Shown here piece after piece: positions 1-8,578 of a DNA stretch of 64,000 nt. How positions within the stretch are numbered: position 1 is the first letter of the stretch; the number at the start of each line of letters is the position of its first letter. The position numbers and the translations under genes were made by a program. The notes beneath the pieces were generated by a model. That model saw nothing but the letters and a program-made list of their open reading frames with translations. It searched no databases and had not been told where the DNA came from. Origin of the DNA: JAAZMI01 sp964603615 (lineage in GTDB: Bacteria > Bacillota > Dethiobacteria > DTU022 > UBA8154); NCBI GenBank assembly GCA_964603615.1, contig CAZRVU010000005.1, positions 17,428 through 81,427 of the forward strand, written 5' to 3'.

Positions 1-2732
1 TTGATCTCCGGCAGGTAGCGCCGCCTCTTTAACAAGGTCGTGACATACCCTTTTTCCCGGGCCAGGTGGATACATTCCCCCGCATATTTTTTTACCCCCG
101 GATAGCGGTCGAAGTAGCTCTCTATATAACGGCGGGCCTCGGCACGGGAAATTTGCAAGCCTTGCGCCAGCCCGTAGTCGCTAATTCCATAGATTATGCC
201 AAAATTCACTGCTTTGGCCCGCTCACGCATCAACGGTGTGACCTCTGCAGGCGAAACATTGAAAACCTCCGCGGCCGTCCGCCGGTGGATATCCTCGTCG
301 TTTTGAAAGGCGGTAACCAGCCCGGGATCCTGCGAAAGGTGAGCCATAACGCGCAGCTCAATTTGGGAATAATCTGCGCTCAGCAGCAAATTGCCCGGAT
401 CTGCAGGAATGAAGGCCTGCCGTAAGCGCCGCCCTTCGGCCAGCCGGATCGGTATATTTTGCAAGTTTGGATCTTTACTGCTCAACCGGCCGGTTGCCGT
501 TACGGCTTGATTAAAGGTGGTATGAATTTTTCCTGTCCGGGGATGGATAAGAGAGTGCATACCCTGCAAATAAGTATTTTTCAGCTTGGCTAATGTCCTG
601 TACTCCATAATTTGAGCCACCAGGGGGTGCAGGGCGGAAAGTTCCTGCAGCACCCGGGCATCGGTAGAGTAACCCGTCTTCGTGCGGCGGATGATCGGCA
701 AGCCCAATTTTTCAAAAAGAATGTAGCTGAGCTGCTGCGGGGAATTCAAATTAAATTCTTCCCCGGCTTGCGTCATAATCTCTTTTTCCAGCCTGGCCAG
801 GCCCTTTTCCATCTCCGCGGCAAGTTTTTCCCAAACCCCTGCTTCAATTTTGATTCCTCTTAGCTCCATTTTCGCCAAAACAGGCACCAGCGGCATCTCT
901 AGCTGGAAAAAAAGATCTTTGAGTTGACGGCTTTCCATGCTTTCGAGGAAAGCCTCCTTCAGGGCAAAAAGGTGGCGGGCACAAAGTGTGAGAAGTTGGA
1001 TTCTTTTCCGGCTTGCCTCCTCCGCCGGCAGGCCCTTATCCGCTGCCGGCAGCGATAAGGACAGGTATTCCTCACAAAAAGAGGGAAGATGGTAGGCCGG
1101 GCGTTCCGGTTGGAGCAAATAAGCTGCCAGCAGGGTATCAAAGGCCGGACAGACCGGATGGATTCCATTTGTCGTTAAATGTTTTAGAAGAGGCTTCAGA
1201 TCATGCGTGATGAGCATTCCCTCCGGCCTCTCCAAAAGGGCCTGCAGTGCTCTCAAAGCCGCGGAAAAAGTAATTGTCCCCGCGAAGATTTCCCCGTTGT
1301 CTTCAACAGAGTTTTGCTTGGAACCGTCTACTTTGGGGACTTCAGCAAAATTTCCTTTGAAAAGGCCTTCCCCGCGAGTTTCTTCCCCATTTCCGCTACC
1401 TTTCTTTTCTTCATCGCCACCGGTTAAAGAAATATAAAAAATATTTTTCTCCGTCAGGGCCAGGGCCAATCCCTTAACACTCGAAGTTGCCTGATGGAGC
1501 CGGGCCGGAACGGTATCTAGCAACAAGGCAAAGGGAGAAGAGGGGGCCATTTTTTGGCAAAGTTCCGTTAGCCGCTGTAGATCGCCGGCGCTTTTTATAA
1601 TGATACTATCCTGCAAAACATTATCAACGTCGGTTGCCCGGGAAACACAAGGAATCTGAAAACGGCGGCCTTCTGGCTTGAAGGCGCCTTCTTCTTTGCC
1701 GCCTTCAAGCGTAAATTGGACCGGCTTGGCCGCAGCGGCAGGGGCAGGATCAGTAGCAGGAACAGGGATGGAAGCAAAGTTGGAAGGAGCGTTGGCTGTA
1801 GGACAAGGTCCCGGCACCGCGGCAGCAATGTTTGTTATCTTTTTATAGCGGTGGGCCAGCTCCGGTATTTTCTTTGCCAGGCCCCTTAGCTCTAACCGGT
1901 TAAAAATCTGCAGCAGGTTATCCCAATTAGGCTCTATTAGGCGGCAATCCCGGAGAGATAAATCCAAAGGAACGTCTACACATATTGTGGCCAACTCCTT
2001 GCTCATTAAAGCCTGTGCGGAGTAAGCAGATAGGTTTTCACCCATTTTCCCCGGGACTTGCCGGGCATGTGCCAGCACCTGTTCTAAAGAATGATATTCC
2101 TTCAATAGCTGTAAAGCCCTTTTTTCACCAATGCCGGGCACGCCGGGGATATTATCGGAGGTATCGCCTTTGAGGGCTTTAAAATCAACCCATTGGTGGG
2201 GAGCCAGGCCGTAGTCTTCCCAGAACTTTTCCACAGTAAACTCTTCCAGGCGGGTGATGCCCCGGCGGGTGATTAAAATTTTTACCTGCGCAGAAAGAAG
2301 CTGATAGGCATCGGCATCCGCTGTAACGATGTAGGTAGCGAGGCCAGCCTTTTCCCCCAGCCTGGCAAACGCACCAAGAAGATCGTCCGCCTCGTAACCC
2401 TCCATCTCCCAAATGGCAATATTAAAAGCCTGCAGGATTTCTTTGATCAGGGGCAACTGTTCCTGCAGCTCATGCGGTGTTTTTTCCCGCGTGGCCTTGT
2501 AGGCCTGGAAAACCCGGTGCCGGAAAGTCGGTGCCGGGTAGTCAAATGTGGTTAAAATATAAGCAGGCGTTTGGTCCCCGATTAAGCGCAGCAACATATT
2601 AGTAAAACCAAGGACCGCATTGGTATGCAGGCCTTTTTTTGTTTGCAGATCCAGCGGCAGGGCAAAAAAAGCCCGGTACACGAGGCTGTGACCATCTAAA
2701 ACAAGAAATTTGTTGCCATTTTTACGCTCCAA
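1..2732 (-). CDS. polA: DNA polymerase I (3' end cut by window edge)
   Basis: Family A DNA polymerase that fills gaps and removes RNA primers. The 5'-nuclease domain covers about residues 1-290 (LDGHSLVYRAFFALP, YEADDLLGA, GDTSDNIPGVPGIGEK). An Ala/Pro-rich linker lies near residue 305, then a 3'-5' exonuclease-like domain, then the polymerase with motif A (LSADYSQIELRVMAHL, about 786) and the O-helix motif RAKAVNFGIIYGIS (about 845). The frame is open to the window edge at REKGYVTTLLKRRRYLPEI, so 910 codons are visible and about 130 more are expected; most relatives total 830-930. The extra length is the linker plus a Gly/Glu/Lys-rich insertion near residues 434-477. The exonuclease position reads LLLDTVPARL, not DTE, so proofreading is probably lost. 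The start is TTG at 2732, six bases after GGAGGGG. Confidence 0.95.
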   Translation of the reverse strand, partial: MERKNGNKFLVLDGHSLVYRAFFALPLDLQTKKGLHTNAVLGFTNMLLRLIGDQTPAYILTTFDYPAPTFRHRVFQAYKATREKTPHELQEQLPLIKEILQAFNIAIWEMEGYEADDLLGAFARLGEKAGLATYIVTADADAYQLLSAQVKILITRRGITRLEEFTVEKFWEDYGLAPHQWVDFKALKGDTSDNIPGVPGIGEKRALQLLKEYHSLEQVLAHARQVPGKMGENLSAYSAQALMSKELATICVDVPLDLSLRDCRLIEPNWDNLLQIFNRLELRGLAKKIPELAHRYKKITNIAAAVPGPCPTANAPSNFASIPVPATDPAPAAAAKPVQFTLEGGKEEGAFKPEGRRFQIPCVSRATDVDNVLQDSIIIKSAGDLQRLTELCQKMAPSSPFALLLDTVPARLHQATSSVKGLALALTEKNIFYISLTGGDEEKKGSGNGEETRGEGLFKGNFAEVPKVDGSKQNSVEDNGEIFAGTITFSAALRALQALLERPEGMLITHDLKPLLKHLTTNGIHPVCPAFDTLLAAYLLQPERPAYHLPSFCEEYLSLSLPAADKGLPAEEASRKRIQLLTLCARHLFALKEAFLESMESRQLKDLFFQLEMPLVPVLAKMELRGIKIEAGVWEKLAAEMEKGLARLEKEIMTQAGEEFNLNSPQQLSYILFEKLGLPIIRRTKTGYSTDARVLQELSALHPLVAQIMEYRTLAKLKNTYLQGMHSLIHPRTGKIHTTFNQAVTATGRLSSKDPNLQNIPIRLAEGRRLRQAFIPADPGNLLLSADYSQIELRVMAHLSQDPGLVTAFQNDEDIHRRTAAEVFNVSPAEVTPLMRERAKAVNFGIIYGISDYGLAQGLQISRAEARRYIESYFDRYPGVKKYAGECIHLAREKGYVTTLLKRRRYLPEI

Positions 2733-2746
2733 TATTATCCCCTCCA

Positions 2747-2774
2747 CAAAAAAGAGCAGGGTTTTTACCTGCTC
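2747..2774 (-). terminator. Rho-independent terminator directly before the polA RBS
   Basis: On the minus strand, GAGCAGG and CCTGCTC form a 7 bp stem with a 7 nt loop, followed by six T. The polA SD (2739-2745) starts one base later, so polA has no room for its own promoter after this hairpin. It may end the rib operon transcript or attenuate polA. A weak promoter-like pair lies upstream (TTAACA at 2884-2889 and TATAGT at 2859-2864, 19 bp apart), which would place the hairpin in the polA leader. Confidence 0.65.
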
Positions 2775-2988
2775 CTACCAGCTATTTAAAAAACCTGTTC
2801 ACTGCCGCCCGGCTTAAAAATTGATGTTAAATCGCAGACAGGGCAAGGCCCCGTCCTTACTATAACCAGGACATCGTAAAATATGTTAAACTGTGGGAAA
2901 AACATGGTTTCGCCCTTACAAATAGATTTCATCTCTTTGCCAGCACCGCCCAAAGAAGCGGCAGGGAAATTAGCCAGGCAGTGAACGC

Positions 2989-3456
2989 CTAGGCAATAAC
3001 CTTTATTAGGTTCACCATTTCGATGGCCCCAAGTGCCGCATCCCATCCTTTGTTCCCCGCTTTTGTCCCCGCCCTTTCAATGGCCTGCTCCAACGTATCG
3101 CTGGTAATCACGCCAAACATCACCGGAATTTCTGTCTCCAATCCGACCAGGGCAATCCCTTTAGTTGCTTCGGAGGCAATATAATCAAAATGCGGTGTAT
3201 CGCCCCTGATCACAGCGCCTAAACAGATTATAGCATCATAACGCCCGCTCTTTCCCATTTTTTTAGCGATGAGGGGAATCTCGAAAGCCCCGGGCACCCA
3301 GATGATCCCAATATCTTCCTCATTGGCCCCGTGCCTTTTCAAGGCATCCAGGGCACCGGCCAGCAGCTTGCCGGAGATAAATTCATTAAAACGGCTGACT
3401 ACAAGGCCAAAGCGAAACCCTTTGGCTTGAAGATGCCCTTCAAATTGTTTAAGCAA
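2989..3456 (-). CDS. ribH: 6,7-dimethyl-8-ribityllumazine synthase
   Basis: Penultimate enzyme of riboflavin synthesis; condenses the ribityl-aminouracil with dihydroxybutanone phosphate and forms a hollow capsid-like oligomer in known family members. Family motifs are present: FGLVVSRFNEFISGKLL, WVPGAFEIPL, LGAVIRGDTPHFDY and the C-terminal NKGWDAALGAIEM. The length of 155 aa is standard. The start is TTG at 3456, seven bases after AGGCGGTG. A longer frame from an ATG at 3489 starts in repeat-flanking DNA and has no SD, so I reject it. It is last in the ribD-ribE-ribBA-ribH order, but a 225 bp repeat element separates it from ribBA. Confidence 0.96.
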   Translation of the reverse strand: MLKQFEGHLQAKGFRFGLVVSRFNEFISGKLLAGALDALKRHGANEEDIGIIWVPGAFEIPLIAKKMGKSGRYDAIICLGAVIRGDTPHFDYIASEATKGIALVGLETEIPVMFGVITSDTLEQAIERAGTKAGNKGWDAALGAIEMVNLIKVIA

Positions 3457-3489
3457 AATTAAGCACCGCCTTTTATTTCTTATATTCAT

Positions 3490-3714
3490 GGTTCTACTGC
3501 CTAAACTCTATTTGCAAGGCGTTCGCTGAAATCAGCATCCCTTCGACTGACAATTTTTCGCCCGGGCCCATTGAACGTCCTCTTCAAAAGGCCCTAAAAT
3601 GGCGTCCTACCATTTTTGCTTCAAAATTGTGGCGTCTTCATGGGCTGATTTTTACAGTTCCCACCCCGGCAAATTTTGTTTTAGGCAGCAGAATGCAATT
3701 TTTGCAGTGAAATC
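3490..3714 (+). mobile_element. R1 element copy 1 (MITE-like)
   Basis: One of three copies of a repeat with no coding capacity. It begins GGTTCTACTGC and ends GCAGTGAAATC, an imperfect terminal inverted repeat. ATTCAT flanks both sides (3484-3489 and 3715-3720), consistent with a target-site duplication. Inside are GCTGAAATCAGC, a hairpin with TTGAA and TTCAA arms around cGTCCTc (3571-3587) and an A/T-rich hairpin around GTCCT (3596-3617). It sits between ribBA and ribH. No transposase is in the window, so mobility is inferred from structure. Confidence 0.75.
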
Positions 3715-3730
3715 ATTCATTAATTATTTG

Positions 3731-4948
3731 CTAGTTTTGGGTGCCGGTCATCGTCAAAAAGTGACCCAATTTGTCCTTTTTGGTCTTTAAATAACGGCTA
3801 TTATAGGGGCCCGGCGTTATTTCGACGGGTACGCGCTCAACGATGGTCAACCCGTAACCCTCCAGACCCTTGACTTTACGTGGATTGTTGGTCAGCAAAC
3901 GCATCTTCCTAATTCCCAAATCTACTAAAATTTGTGCTCCCAAACCATAATCACGCAAATCTGCCGGAAAACCCAATTCTTCATTGGCTTCCACCGTATC
4001 CCTACCGCAATCCTGCAAATGATAGGCCTTGATCTTATTGAGCAGTCCGATACCGCGGCCCTCCTGGCGCATATAAACCAGGGCCCCACAGCCTTCGGCC
4101 TCAATTTGCCGGAGAGCCTGGGCAAGCTGCCTGCCGCAATCACAGCGCAGGGATCCGAGCACATCCCCGGTGAAACATTCAGAGTGAACTCTAACCAGCA
4201 CCGGGTTGTCGGGTTTGATTTCCCCCTTTACCAGGGCCAGATGAGTCTTATTGTCCAGGGAATTGTCGTAGGCAATGAGTTTAAAAACGCCGTGAACTGT
4301 CGGCAACGTAGTTTCCGCCCCCCGCCAGACCAACATCTCCTTTTTCATGCGGTAATTAATCAGATCGGCAATGGTGATGATCTTTAAATTGTGTTTGTGA
4401 ACAAAATCCATCAACTGCGGTACCCGGGCCATCGTGCCATCGTCATTCATTATTTCGCAAAGAACACCGGCCGGGTACAGGCCAGCCAGCTTGGCGAGAT
4501 CGATCGCCGCCTCCGTGTGGCCGGCACGGCGCAGCACACCCCCTTCTTTGTATTTCAGGGGGAAAATATGCCCCGGACGGGTAAGATCATCGGGTTCAGC
4601 CTGGGGATCGATCAACTTTTTGATGGTCAGTGCCCTTTCATAAGCAGAGATTCCCGTGGACGTTCCCCGGGCATCTACAGATACCGTAAAGGCCGTTTCA
4701 CGGCTGTCCGTATTATGCGTAACCATTGGCGGCAAATCCAACTCCTCAACACGCTGCGGCGTTAGGGGAACACAAATGAGCCCCCGTCCAAAGCGAGCCA
4801 TAAAATTAACTTCCTTGGGCGTGGCTGTCTCTGCAGCCATAACCAGATCCCCTTCGTTTTCCCTGTCTTCATCGTCCACTACGACGATTATCTTCCCTTT
4901 TCTAAATTCTTCAATAGCTTCTTCAATCGTATTGAATTGTTGCCGCAA
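3731..4948 (-). CDS. ribBA: Bifunctional DHBP synthase / GTP cyclohydrolase II
   Basis: Supplies both riboflavin precursors: 3,4-dihydroxy-2-butanone 4-phosphate from ribulose 5-phosphate (RibB half, about 1-200) and the pyrimidine from GTP (RibA half, about 205-400). RibB motifs are VVVDDEDRENEGDLVMAAE and RRAGHTEAAIDL. RibA shows RVHSECFTGDVLGSLRCDCG with its zinc cysteines, YMRQEGRGIGLLNKIKAY and LLTNNPRKV. The start is TTG at 4948 (Arg-Gln-Gln-Phe follows), seven bases after AGGAGGCG; the extension to 5014 lacks an SD. It gives 405 aa, normal for the fusion. It lies between ribE and the R1 repeat. Confidence 0.96.
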   Translation of the reverse strand: MRQQFNTIEEAIEEFRKGKIIVVVDDEDRENEGDLVMAAETATPKEVNFMARFGRGLICVPLTPQRVEELDLPPMVTHNTDSRETAFTVSVDARGTSTGISAYERALTIKKLIDPQAEPDDLTRPGHIFPLKYKEGGVLRRAGHTEAAIDLAKLAGLYPAGVLCEIMNDDGTMARVPQLMDFVHKHNLKIITIADLINYRMKKEMLVWRGAETTLPTVHGVFKLIAYDNSLDNKTHLALVKGEIKPDNPVLVRVHSECFTGDVLGSLRCDCGRQLAQALRQIEAEGCGALVYMRQEGRGIGLLNKIKAYHLQDCGRDTVEANEELGFPADLRDYGLGAQILVDLGIRKMRLLTNNPRKVKGLEGYGLTIVERVPVEITPGPYNSRYLKTKKDKLGHFLTMTGTQN

Positions 4949-5056
4949 TCTTATCGCCTCCTGTTTTCCCACCCGATCCATGATCAAAATAAATTTCTTA
5001 GGATACAAATACAAAGAGATTCAATAAAATATATTTTAGAAAAAATCTTTAAAAAT

Positions 5057-5767
5057 TTAAAGGTAACCCTTTTTGCTTAAAAGGGAATAGGTCAGACCTT
5101 CTCCTGCTGTCCGGCCAGACTCTGCTGCGCCGGCCTGTTCCGGAAATTGAAGCGCAGGCTGAAGGTTTTTATCTTTAAAAAACTCTGCACAAAATTTTTG
5201 CACATATTTACCGAGCAGATCCACTTCCAAATTAACCTTGTCCCCGGATTTCTTAAAACCCAGGGTTGTAAGCCTGGCTGTATGCGGGATCAGCGAAACG
5301 CTAAAGCAGCTATCTTCTAACTCCACGATAGTGAGGCTGATGCCATCTACCGCAATGGAGCCCTTGGGAATGAGGTAACCCATCACTGCTGCAGGAGCGC
5401 TGATCTTTTGCAGCCAGGCGTTGCCTTCCTTTTTTTGTGCCACAATTTCCCCCGTGGCATCAATGTGCCCGCTGACAAAGTGCCCGCCAAGACGGCCTTC
5501 TGTTGGCAAAGCCCTCTCCAAATTTACCTTGTCACCGCTTTTAAGATCGTTTAAGTTGGTCTTGCGCAGGGTTTCAGGCATAACATCTGCATAGCAAACG
5601 TTGGTAGAAATGCGGGCCACTGTCAAGCAGACACCGTTCACAGCTATGCTATCGCCCTCTTGCAGACCCGGCATTATTTTTTTCCCTTTGATGAGCAGGG
5701 CGATACTATCCTTGGACTGTCGCCGACCGGATATCTCCCCTAATTCCTCCACTATCCCGGTAAACAA
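5057..5767 (-). CDS. ribE: Riboflavin synthase alpha subunit
   Basis: Dismutates two lumazine molecules into riboflavin and the pyrimidine precursor. Two homologous lumazine-binding barrels are visible: MFTGIVEELGEI with NGVCLTV (about 1-95), then GGHFVSGHIDATG with GISLTIV (about 96-190). The start is a TTG preceded by a very strong GAGGAGGGAGGAAG. It overlaps the end of ribD by 62 nt in another frame. The last 30 or so residues, rich in Gln, Gly and Ala, go past the usual domain end (236 aa against about 215). Confidence 0.96.
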   Translation of the reverse strand: MFTGIVEELGEISGRRQSKDSIALLIKGKKIMPGLQEGDSIAVNGVCLTVARISTNVCYADVMPETLRKTNLNDLKSGDKVNLERALPTEGRLGGHFVSGHIDATGEIVAQKKEGNAWLQKISAPAAVMGYLIPKGSIAVDGISLTIVELEDSCFSVSLIPHTARLTTLGFKKSGDKVNLEVDLLGKYVQKFCAEFFKDKNLQPALQFPEQAGAAESGRTAGEGLTYSLLSKKGYL

Positions 5768-6875
5768 CTTCCTCCCTCCTCACAGGGTAACCAATGATCA
5801 AAAGATCGTCATCGAGTTGTTTCAACTCTAACTCCTGCACCTTCCATGATTCCTTCAGCTCATAAACCCCGGCTCCGCCTACGGGAGTGGGGGCATTTTT
5901 CCCGCCTAGCAAAAAAGGTGCAATGAAAAAATAAACCTTATCAATAAGGCCTTCATTTAAAAACGAATAATTTAACGTGCCCCCCCCCTCTACGAGCAGG
6001 GAACTGATCTCTTTTTCTCCCAAAGCGAGTACCAATTTTTGCAAGTCAACCTGTTTATCCTGCAAGGGAAGGATCAATGTTTCTACCCCGGCCTCAACGA
6101 GGGCCTTCAATTTTTCGGGGTCGGCCAGGTTTGTTGTTGCTAAAATTGTTTTTGTTTCACAAGCCGTTTTTACCACCTTGCTATTTAAAGGCAACCGGCC
6201 CCGGGTATCAACGATGATACGCAGGGGATTGATTGCCTTTTTACCATCAAGTCGCGCTGTCAGCAGCGGATCGTCCCGGAGGATGGTATTGATCCCCACC
6301 ATAATCCCGTCGGAAATTGAACGCAACATATGGGCAAACCTGCGGGATTTTTCCCCGCTGATCCAACGCGATTCGCCCGTGGTAGTGGCAATCTTGCCAT
6401 CGAGGCTCATGGCGGCTTTGACCATCACAAAAGGTGTTTTTGTCGTGATATACTTAAAAAAAACTTCATTCAAACGACGGGCTTTTTCCTCCAGGACACC
6501 TATTTTAACCTTAACTCCCGCTTCTTTTAGTATGCGTATTCCCTGTCCCGAAACAAGCGGGTTGGGATCTACTGTGGCCAGAACCACCCTGCGAATTCCG
6601 GCTTGCAGGATTGCCTCCGTACATGGGGGCGTCCGGCCCTGATGAGAACAAGGTTCCAGGTTAGTGTATAATGTGGCATGGCGGGCCCTTTCCCCGGCTT
6701 CCAACAAAGCAACAATCTCTGCATGTTGTTCCCCGGCCTTTCTGTGAAAGCCCGTACCAACAACCTCGCCGCCCTTAACAATTACTGCTCCGACCATGGG
6801 ATTGGGATTGGTTTTCCCGCAGCCCCGCCGGGCGAGATCCAGGGCCATCCACATATATCGCTCGTCTGGGTCCAT
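5706..6875 (-). CDS. ribD: Bifunctional riboflavin deaminase / reductase
   Basis: Catalyses two middle steps of riboflavin synthesis. The N-terminal deaminase (about 1-145) has the zinc motifs HAEIVAL and EPCSHQGRTPPC; the reductase (about 146-365) has SLDGKIA, SRWISGEKSR and VEGGGTLNYSFL. The start is ATG at 6875 with GAGGTGAGG upstream. The product of 389 aa is a little long because its final 20 or so residues are encoded in the overlap with ribE. It is the first gene of the rib operon, behind a good promoter. Confidence 0.96.
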   Translation of the reverse strand: MDPDERYMWMALDLARRGCGKTNPNPMVGAVIVKGGEVVGTGFHRKAGEQHAEIVALLEAGERARHATLYTNLEPCSHQGRTPPCTEAILQAGIRRVVLATVDPNPLVSGQGIRILKEAGVKVKIGVLEEKARRLNEVFFKYITTKTPFVMVKAAMSLDGKIATTTGESRWISGEKSRRFAHMLRSISDGIMVGINTILRDDPLLTARLDGKKAINPLRIIVDTRGRLPLNSKVVKTACETKTILATTNLADPEKLKALVEAGVETLILPLQDKQVDLQKLVLALGEKEISSLLVEGGGTLNYSFLNEGLIDKVYFFIAPFLLGGKNAPTPVGGAGVYELKESWKVQELELKQLDDDLLIIGYPVRREEVVYRDSGGIRGDIRSATVQG

Positions 6876-6914
6876 CTGTCTTTCCTCACCTCTTATAAAC
6901 CTTAATTTATTAAT

Positions 6915-6943
6915 ATTATATCATAAAGCACTGTTTTCTTAAA
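6915..6943 (-). promoter_or_regulatory. Promoter of the rib operon (extended -10)
   Basis: On the minus strand, TTTAAG (6938-6943) is 17 bp from TATAAT (6915-6920), which is preceded by TGA to give an extended -10. The predicted leader to the ribD ATG is only about 35 nt. That is too short for an FMN riboswitch, and none of its conserved blocks are visible between rpe and ribD. Confidence 0.65.
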
Positions 6944-6950
6944 CATTCAT

Positions 6951-7607
6951 TTATTTTCGCGGCAGCTTTTTTAGGGACTGGATCATTTTTTGGGGTTCGG
7001 CGGAACTAAAAAGGGCGGAACCAGTCACCAGAATATCTGCACCCGCTGCTACCACCTGGTATGCGTTTTTTTCGTTGATACCGCCATCTACCTGTATTTC
7101 CAGGTTTAAGCCGCGCCTTTTTCTTTCCTGCGCTAAAGCCCTGATCTTCGGTAAGATGGCCGGGATAAAACTTTGCCCGCCAAAACCGGGGTTGACAGAC
7201 ATGATTAAGATCAGATCCAACTCGTCAAGAATATACTCCAGGCTGTCAAGGGAGGTCGCCGGGTTTAAGGCAACGCCGGCCTTACAGCCCATTTTCTTAA
7301 TGGTCTGGAGCACCCGGTGCAAGTGGGGACAGGTTTCGACATGCACCGTCAATAATTGCGCACCTGCCTGATAAAATTGTTGTAAAAAATCCTGGGGCCG
7401 CTCAATCATCAGGTGAACGTCAAAAAATAAATTCACCCGCCCTTGCAGGGCCTGGACCACTGCCGGGCCAAAGGTAATATTGGGTACAAAATGCCCGTCC
7501 ATAACGTCGATGTGCAACCAATCGGCACCAAAATGTTCCATGCGTCTGACTTCCTGCAAAAGGCAGGTAAAATCTGCAGCAAGGATAGAAGGCGCAACTT
7601 TAACCAC
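6951..7607 (-). CDS. rpe: Ribulose-phosphate 3-epimerase
   Basis: Interconverts ribulose 5-phosphate and xylulose 5-phosphate. TIM-barrel motifs are VAPSILAADF, HIDVMDGHFVPNITFGP, MSVNPGFGGQSF, EIQVDGGIN and GADILVTGSALF, including metal-binding His and Asp residues. The start is GTG at 7607, after AAGGAGG, giving 218 aa. Extension to 7646 has no SD. It is the last gene of the prpC-prkC-rsgA-rpe run, an order seen in many Firmicutes, and it makes the ribulose 5-phosphate also used by RibB. Confidence 0.96.
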   Translation of the reverse strand: MVKVAPSILAADFTCLLQEVRRMEHFGADWLHIDVMDGHFVPNITFGPAVVQALQGRVNLFFDVHLMIERPQDFLQQFYQAGAQLLTVHVETCPHLHRVLQTIKKMGCKAGVALNPATSLDSLEYILDELDLILIMSVNPGFGGQSFIPAILPKIRALAQERKRRGLNLEIQVDGGINEKNAYQVVAAGADILVTGSALFSSAEPQKMIQSLKKLPRK

Positions 7608-7676
7608 GATAATTTCCTCCTTAAACCGGCAATCTGTAGAAATCACTTCGCCGCAATTTAACGGTCCTTTTTAGGT

Positions 7677-8555
7677 TCAGTACTTATTTTTTTCCAGTTG
7701 TTCAATTTCTTCCAAAAAATCAAGGTAATGGTTGTATCGCCAGGCGGCTATCTCCCCTTTTTGCACGGCATCTTTCACCGCACAACCCGGTTCGGCACGA
7801 TGCAGGCAACTGCTAAAACGGCAAGCTCCCGGAAGAGATGTCATTTCCCGGAAATACGAAGAAAGTTTCTGCACAGCAATACCTTCCAGGTTTAATTTCT
7901 GAAACCCGGGCGTGTCGACAACGAAGGTTTTACCGGTTAGTTTGAACAATTCCACATGACGGGTTGTATGACGGCCTCTTTTTGTTTTGGGACTTACAGG
8001 GGCAGAGGGAAGCGCCAACTCAGGTTTTAGTTTATTGATATAAGTGGATTTGCCTGTACCCGAAGGCCCGGCAAAAACATTTACTTTGTTTCGTAAATTG
8101 TAGATTAATTCGCTGACGCCCAATCCGGTCAGAGCGCTAGTTAAAAGGACACTGTAACTGCAATCCTGGAGCACCCTGCATATTTCTCCAATTTTATCCG
8201 ATTCTAAGGCTGTTAATAAATCAATTTTATTCAGGCAGATTACAATCTCTAATTTAGCTTTTTCCACTGTAATGAGCAGGCGATCCAAAAGAACCAGATC
8301 CAGGGGCGGCTTGCTCACAGACATCAAGATCACAACCTGATCGATGTTGGCAACCGGAGGCCTGCGCAGGCGGTTCCGGCGCGGGTATACTTTTTCGATT
8401 ACCGTTTCTTCAGGTGCTATCTCCACGAGATCGCCTACAAACAGTTCGAAACCCTTTTCCTTAAAACGCCCCCTGGCCCGGCAGCGGATGACCTCTTCCT
8501 GCGGTCCCAGAACAAAATAAAAGCCTCCTTTTATTTTTACTATTCGACCTTGCAG
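7677..8555 (-). CDS. rsgA: Ribosome small subunit-dependent GTPase, apparent CTG start
   Basis: Late 30S assembly GTPase with circularly permuted G motifs: NKIDL (G4) precedes GPSGTGKS (G1) and DTPGF (G3). A C-terminal zinc motif CRFSSCLHRAEPGC is present. No ATG, GTG or TTG exists in frame before 8426, yet the OB-fold (LQGRIVKIKGGFYFVLG) is encoded up to a TGA at 8556-8558. The first codon after that stop is CTG at 8555, five bases from GGGGGAG. I call the gene from there (292 aa, normal size). Starting at 8426 would delete the OB-fold. An ATG at 8559 is one base out of frame, so a frameshift or sequence error is the alternative. Confidence 0.88.
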   Translation of the reverse strand: MQGRIVKIKGGFYFVLGPQEEVIRCRARGRFKEKGFELFVGDLVEIAPEETVIEKVYPRRNRLRRPPVANIDQVVILMSVSKPPLDLVLLDRLLITVEKAKLEIVICLNKIDLLTALESDKIGEICRVLQDCSYSVLLTSALTGLGVSELIYNLRNKVNVFAGPSGTGKSTYINKLKPELALPSAPVSPKTKRGRHTTRHVELFKLTGKTFVVDTPGFQKLNLEGIAVQKLSSYFREMTSLPGACRFSSCLHRAEPGCAVKDAVQKGEIAAWRYNHYLDFLEEIEQLEKNKY

Positions 8556-8578
8556 TCATACTCCCCCTTTATTCATTA

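Noticed and set aside
2786..2932. Small minus-strand ORF between ribH and polA containing GPCPVC
   Set aside because: No SD and no recognisable family; left out of the gene list.
5977..6642. 221-codon plus-strand ORF opposite ribD
   Set aside because: Antisense shadow; ribD motifs are intact on the other strand.
6876..6950. FMN riboswitch before ribD
   Set aside because: Space too short and none of the conserved motifs seen.
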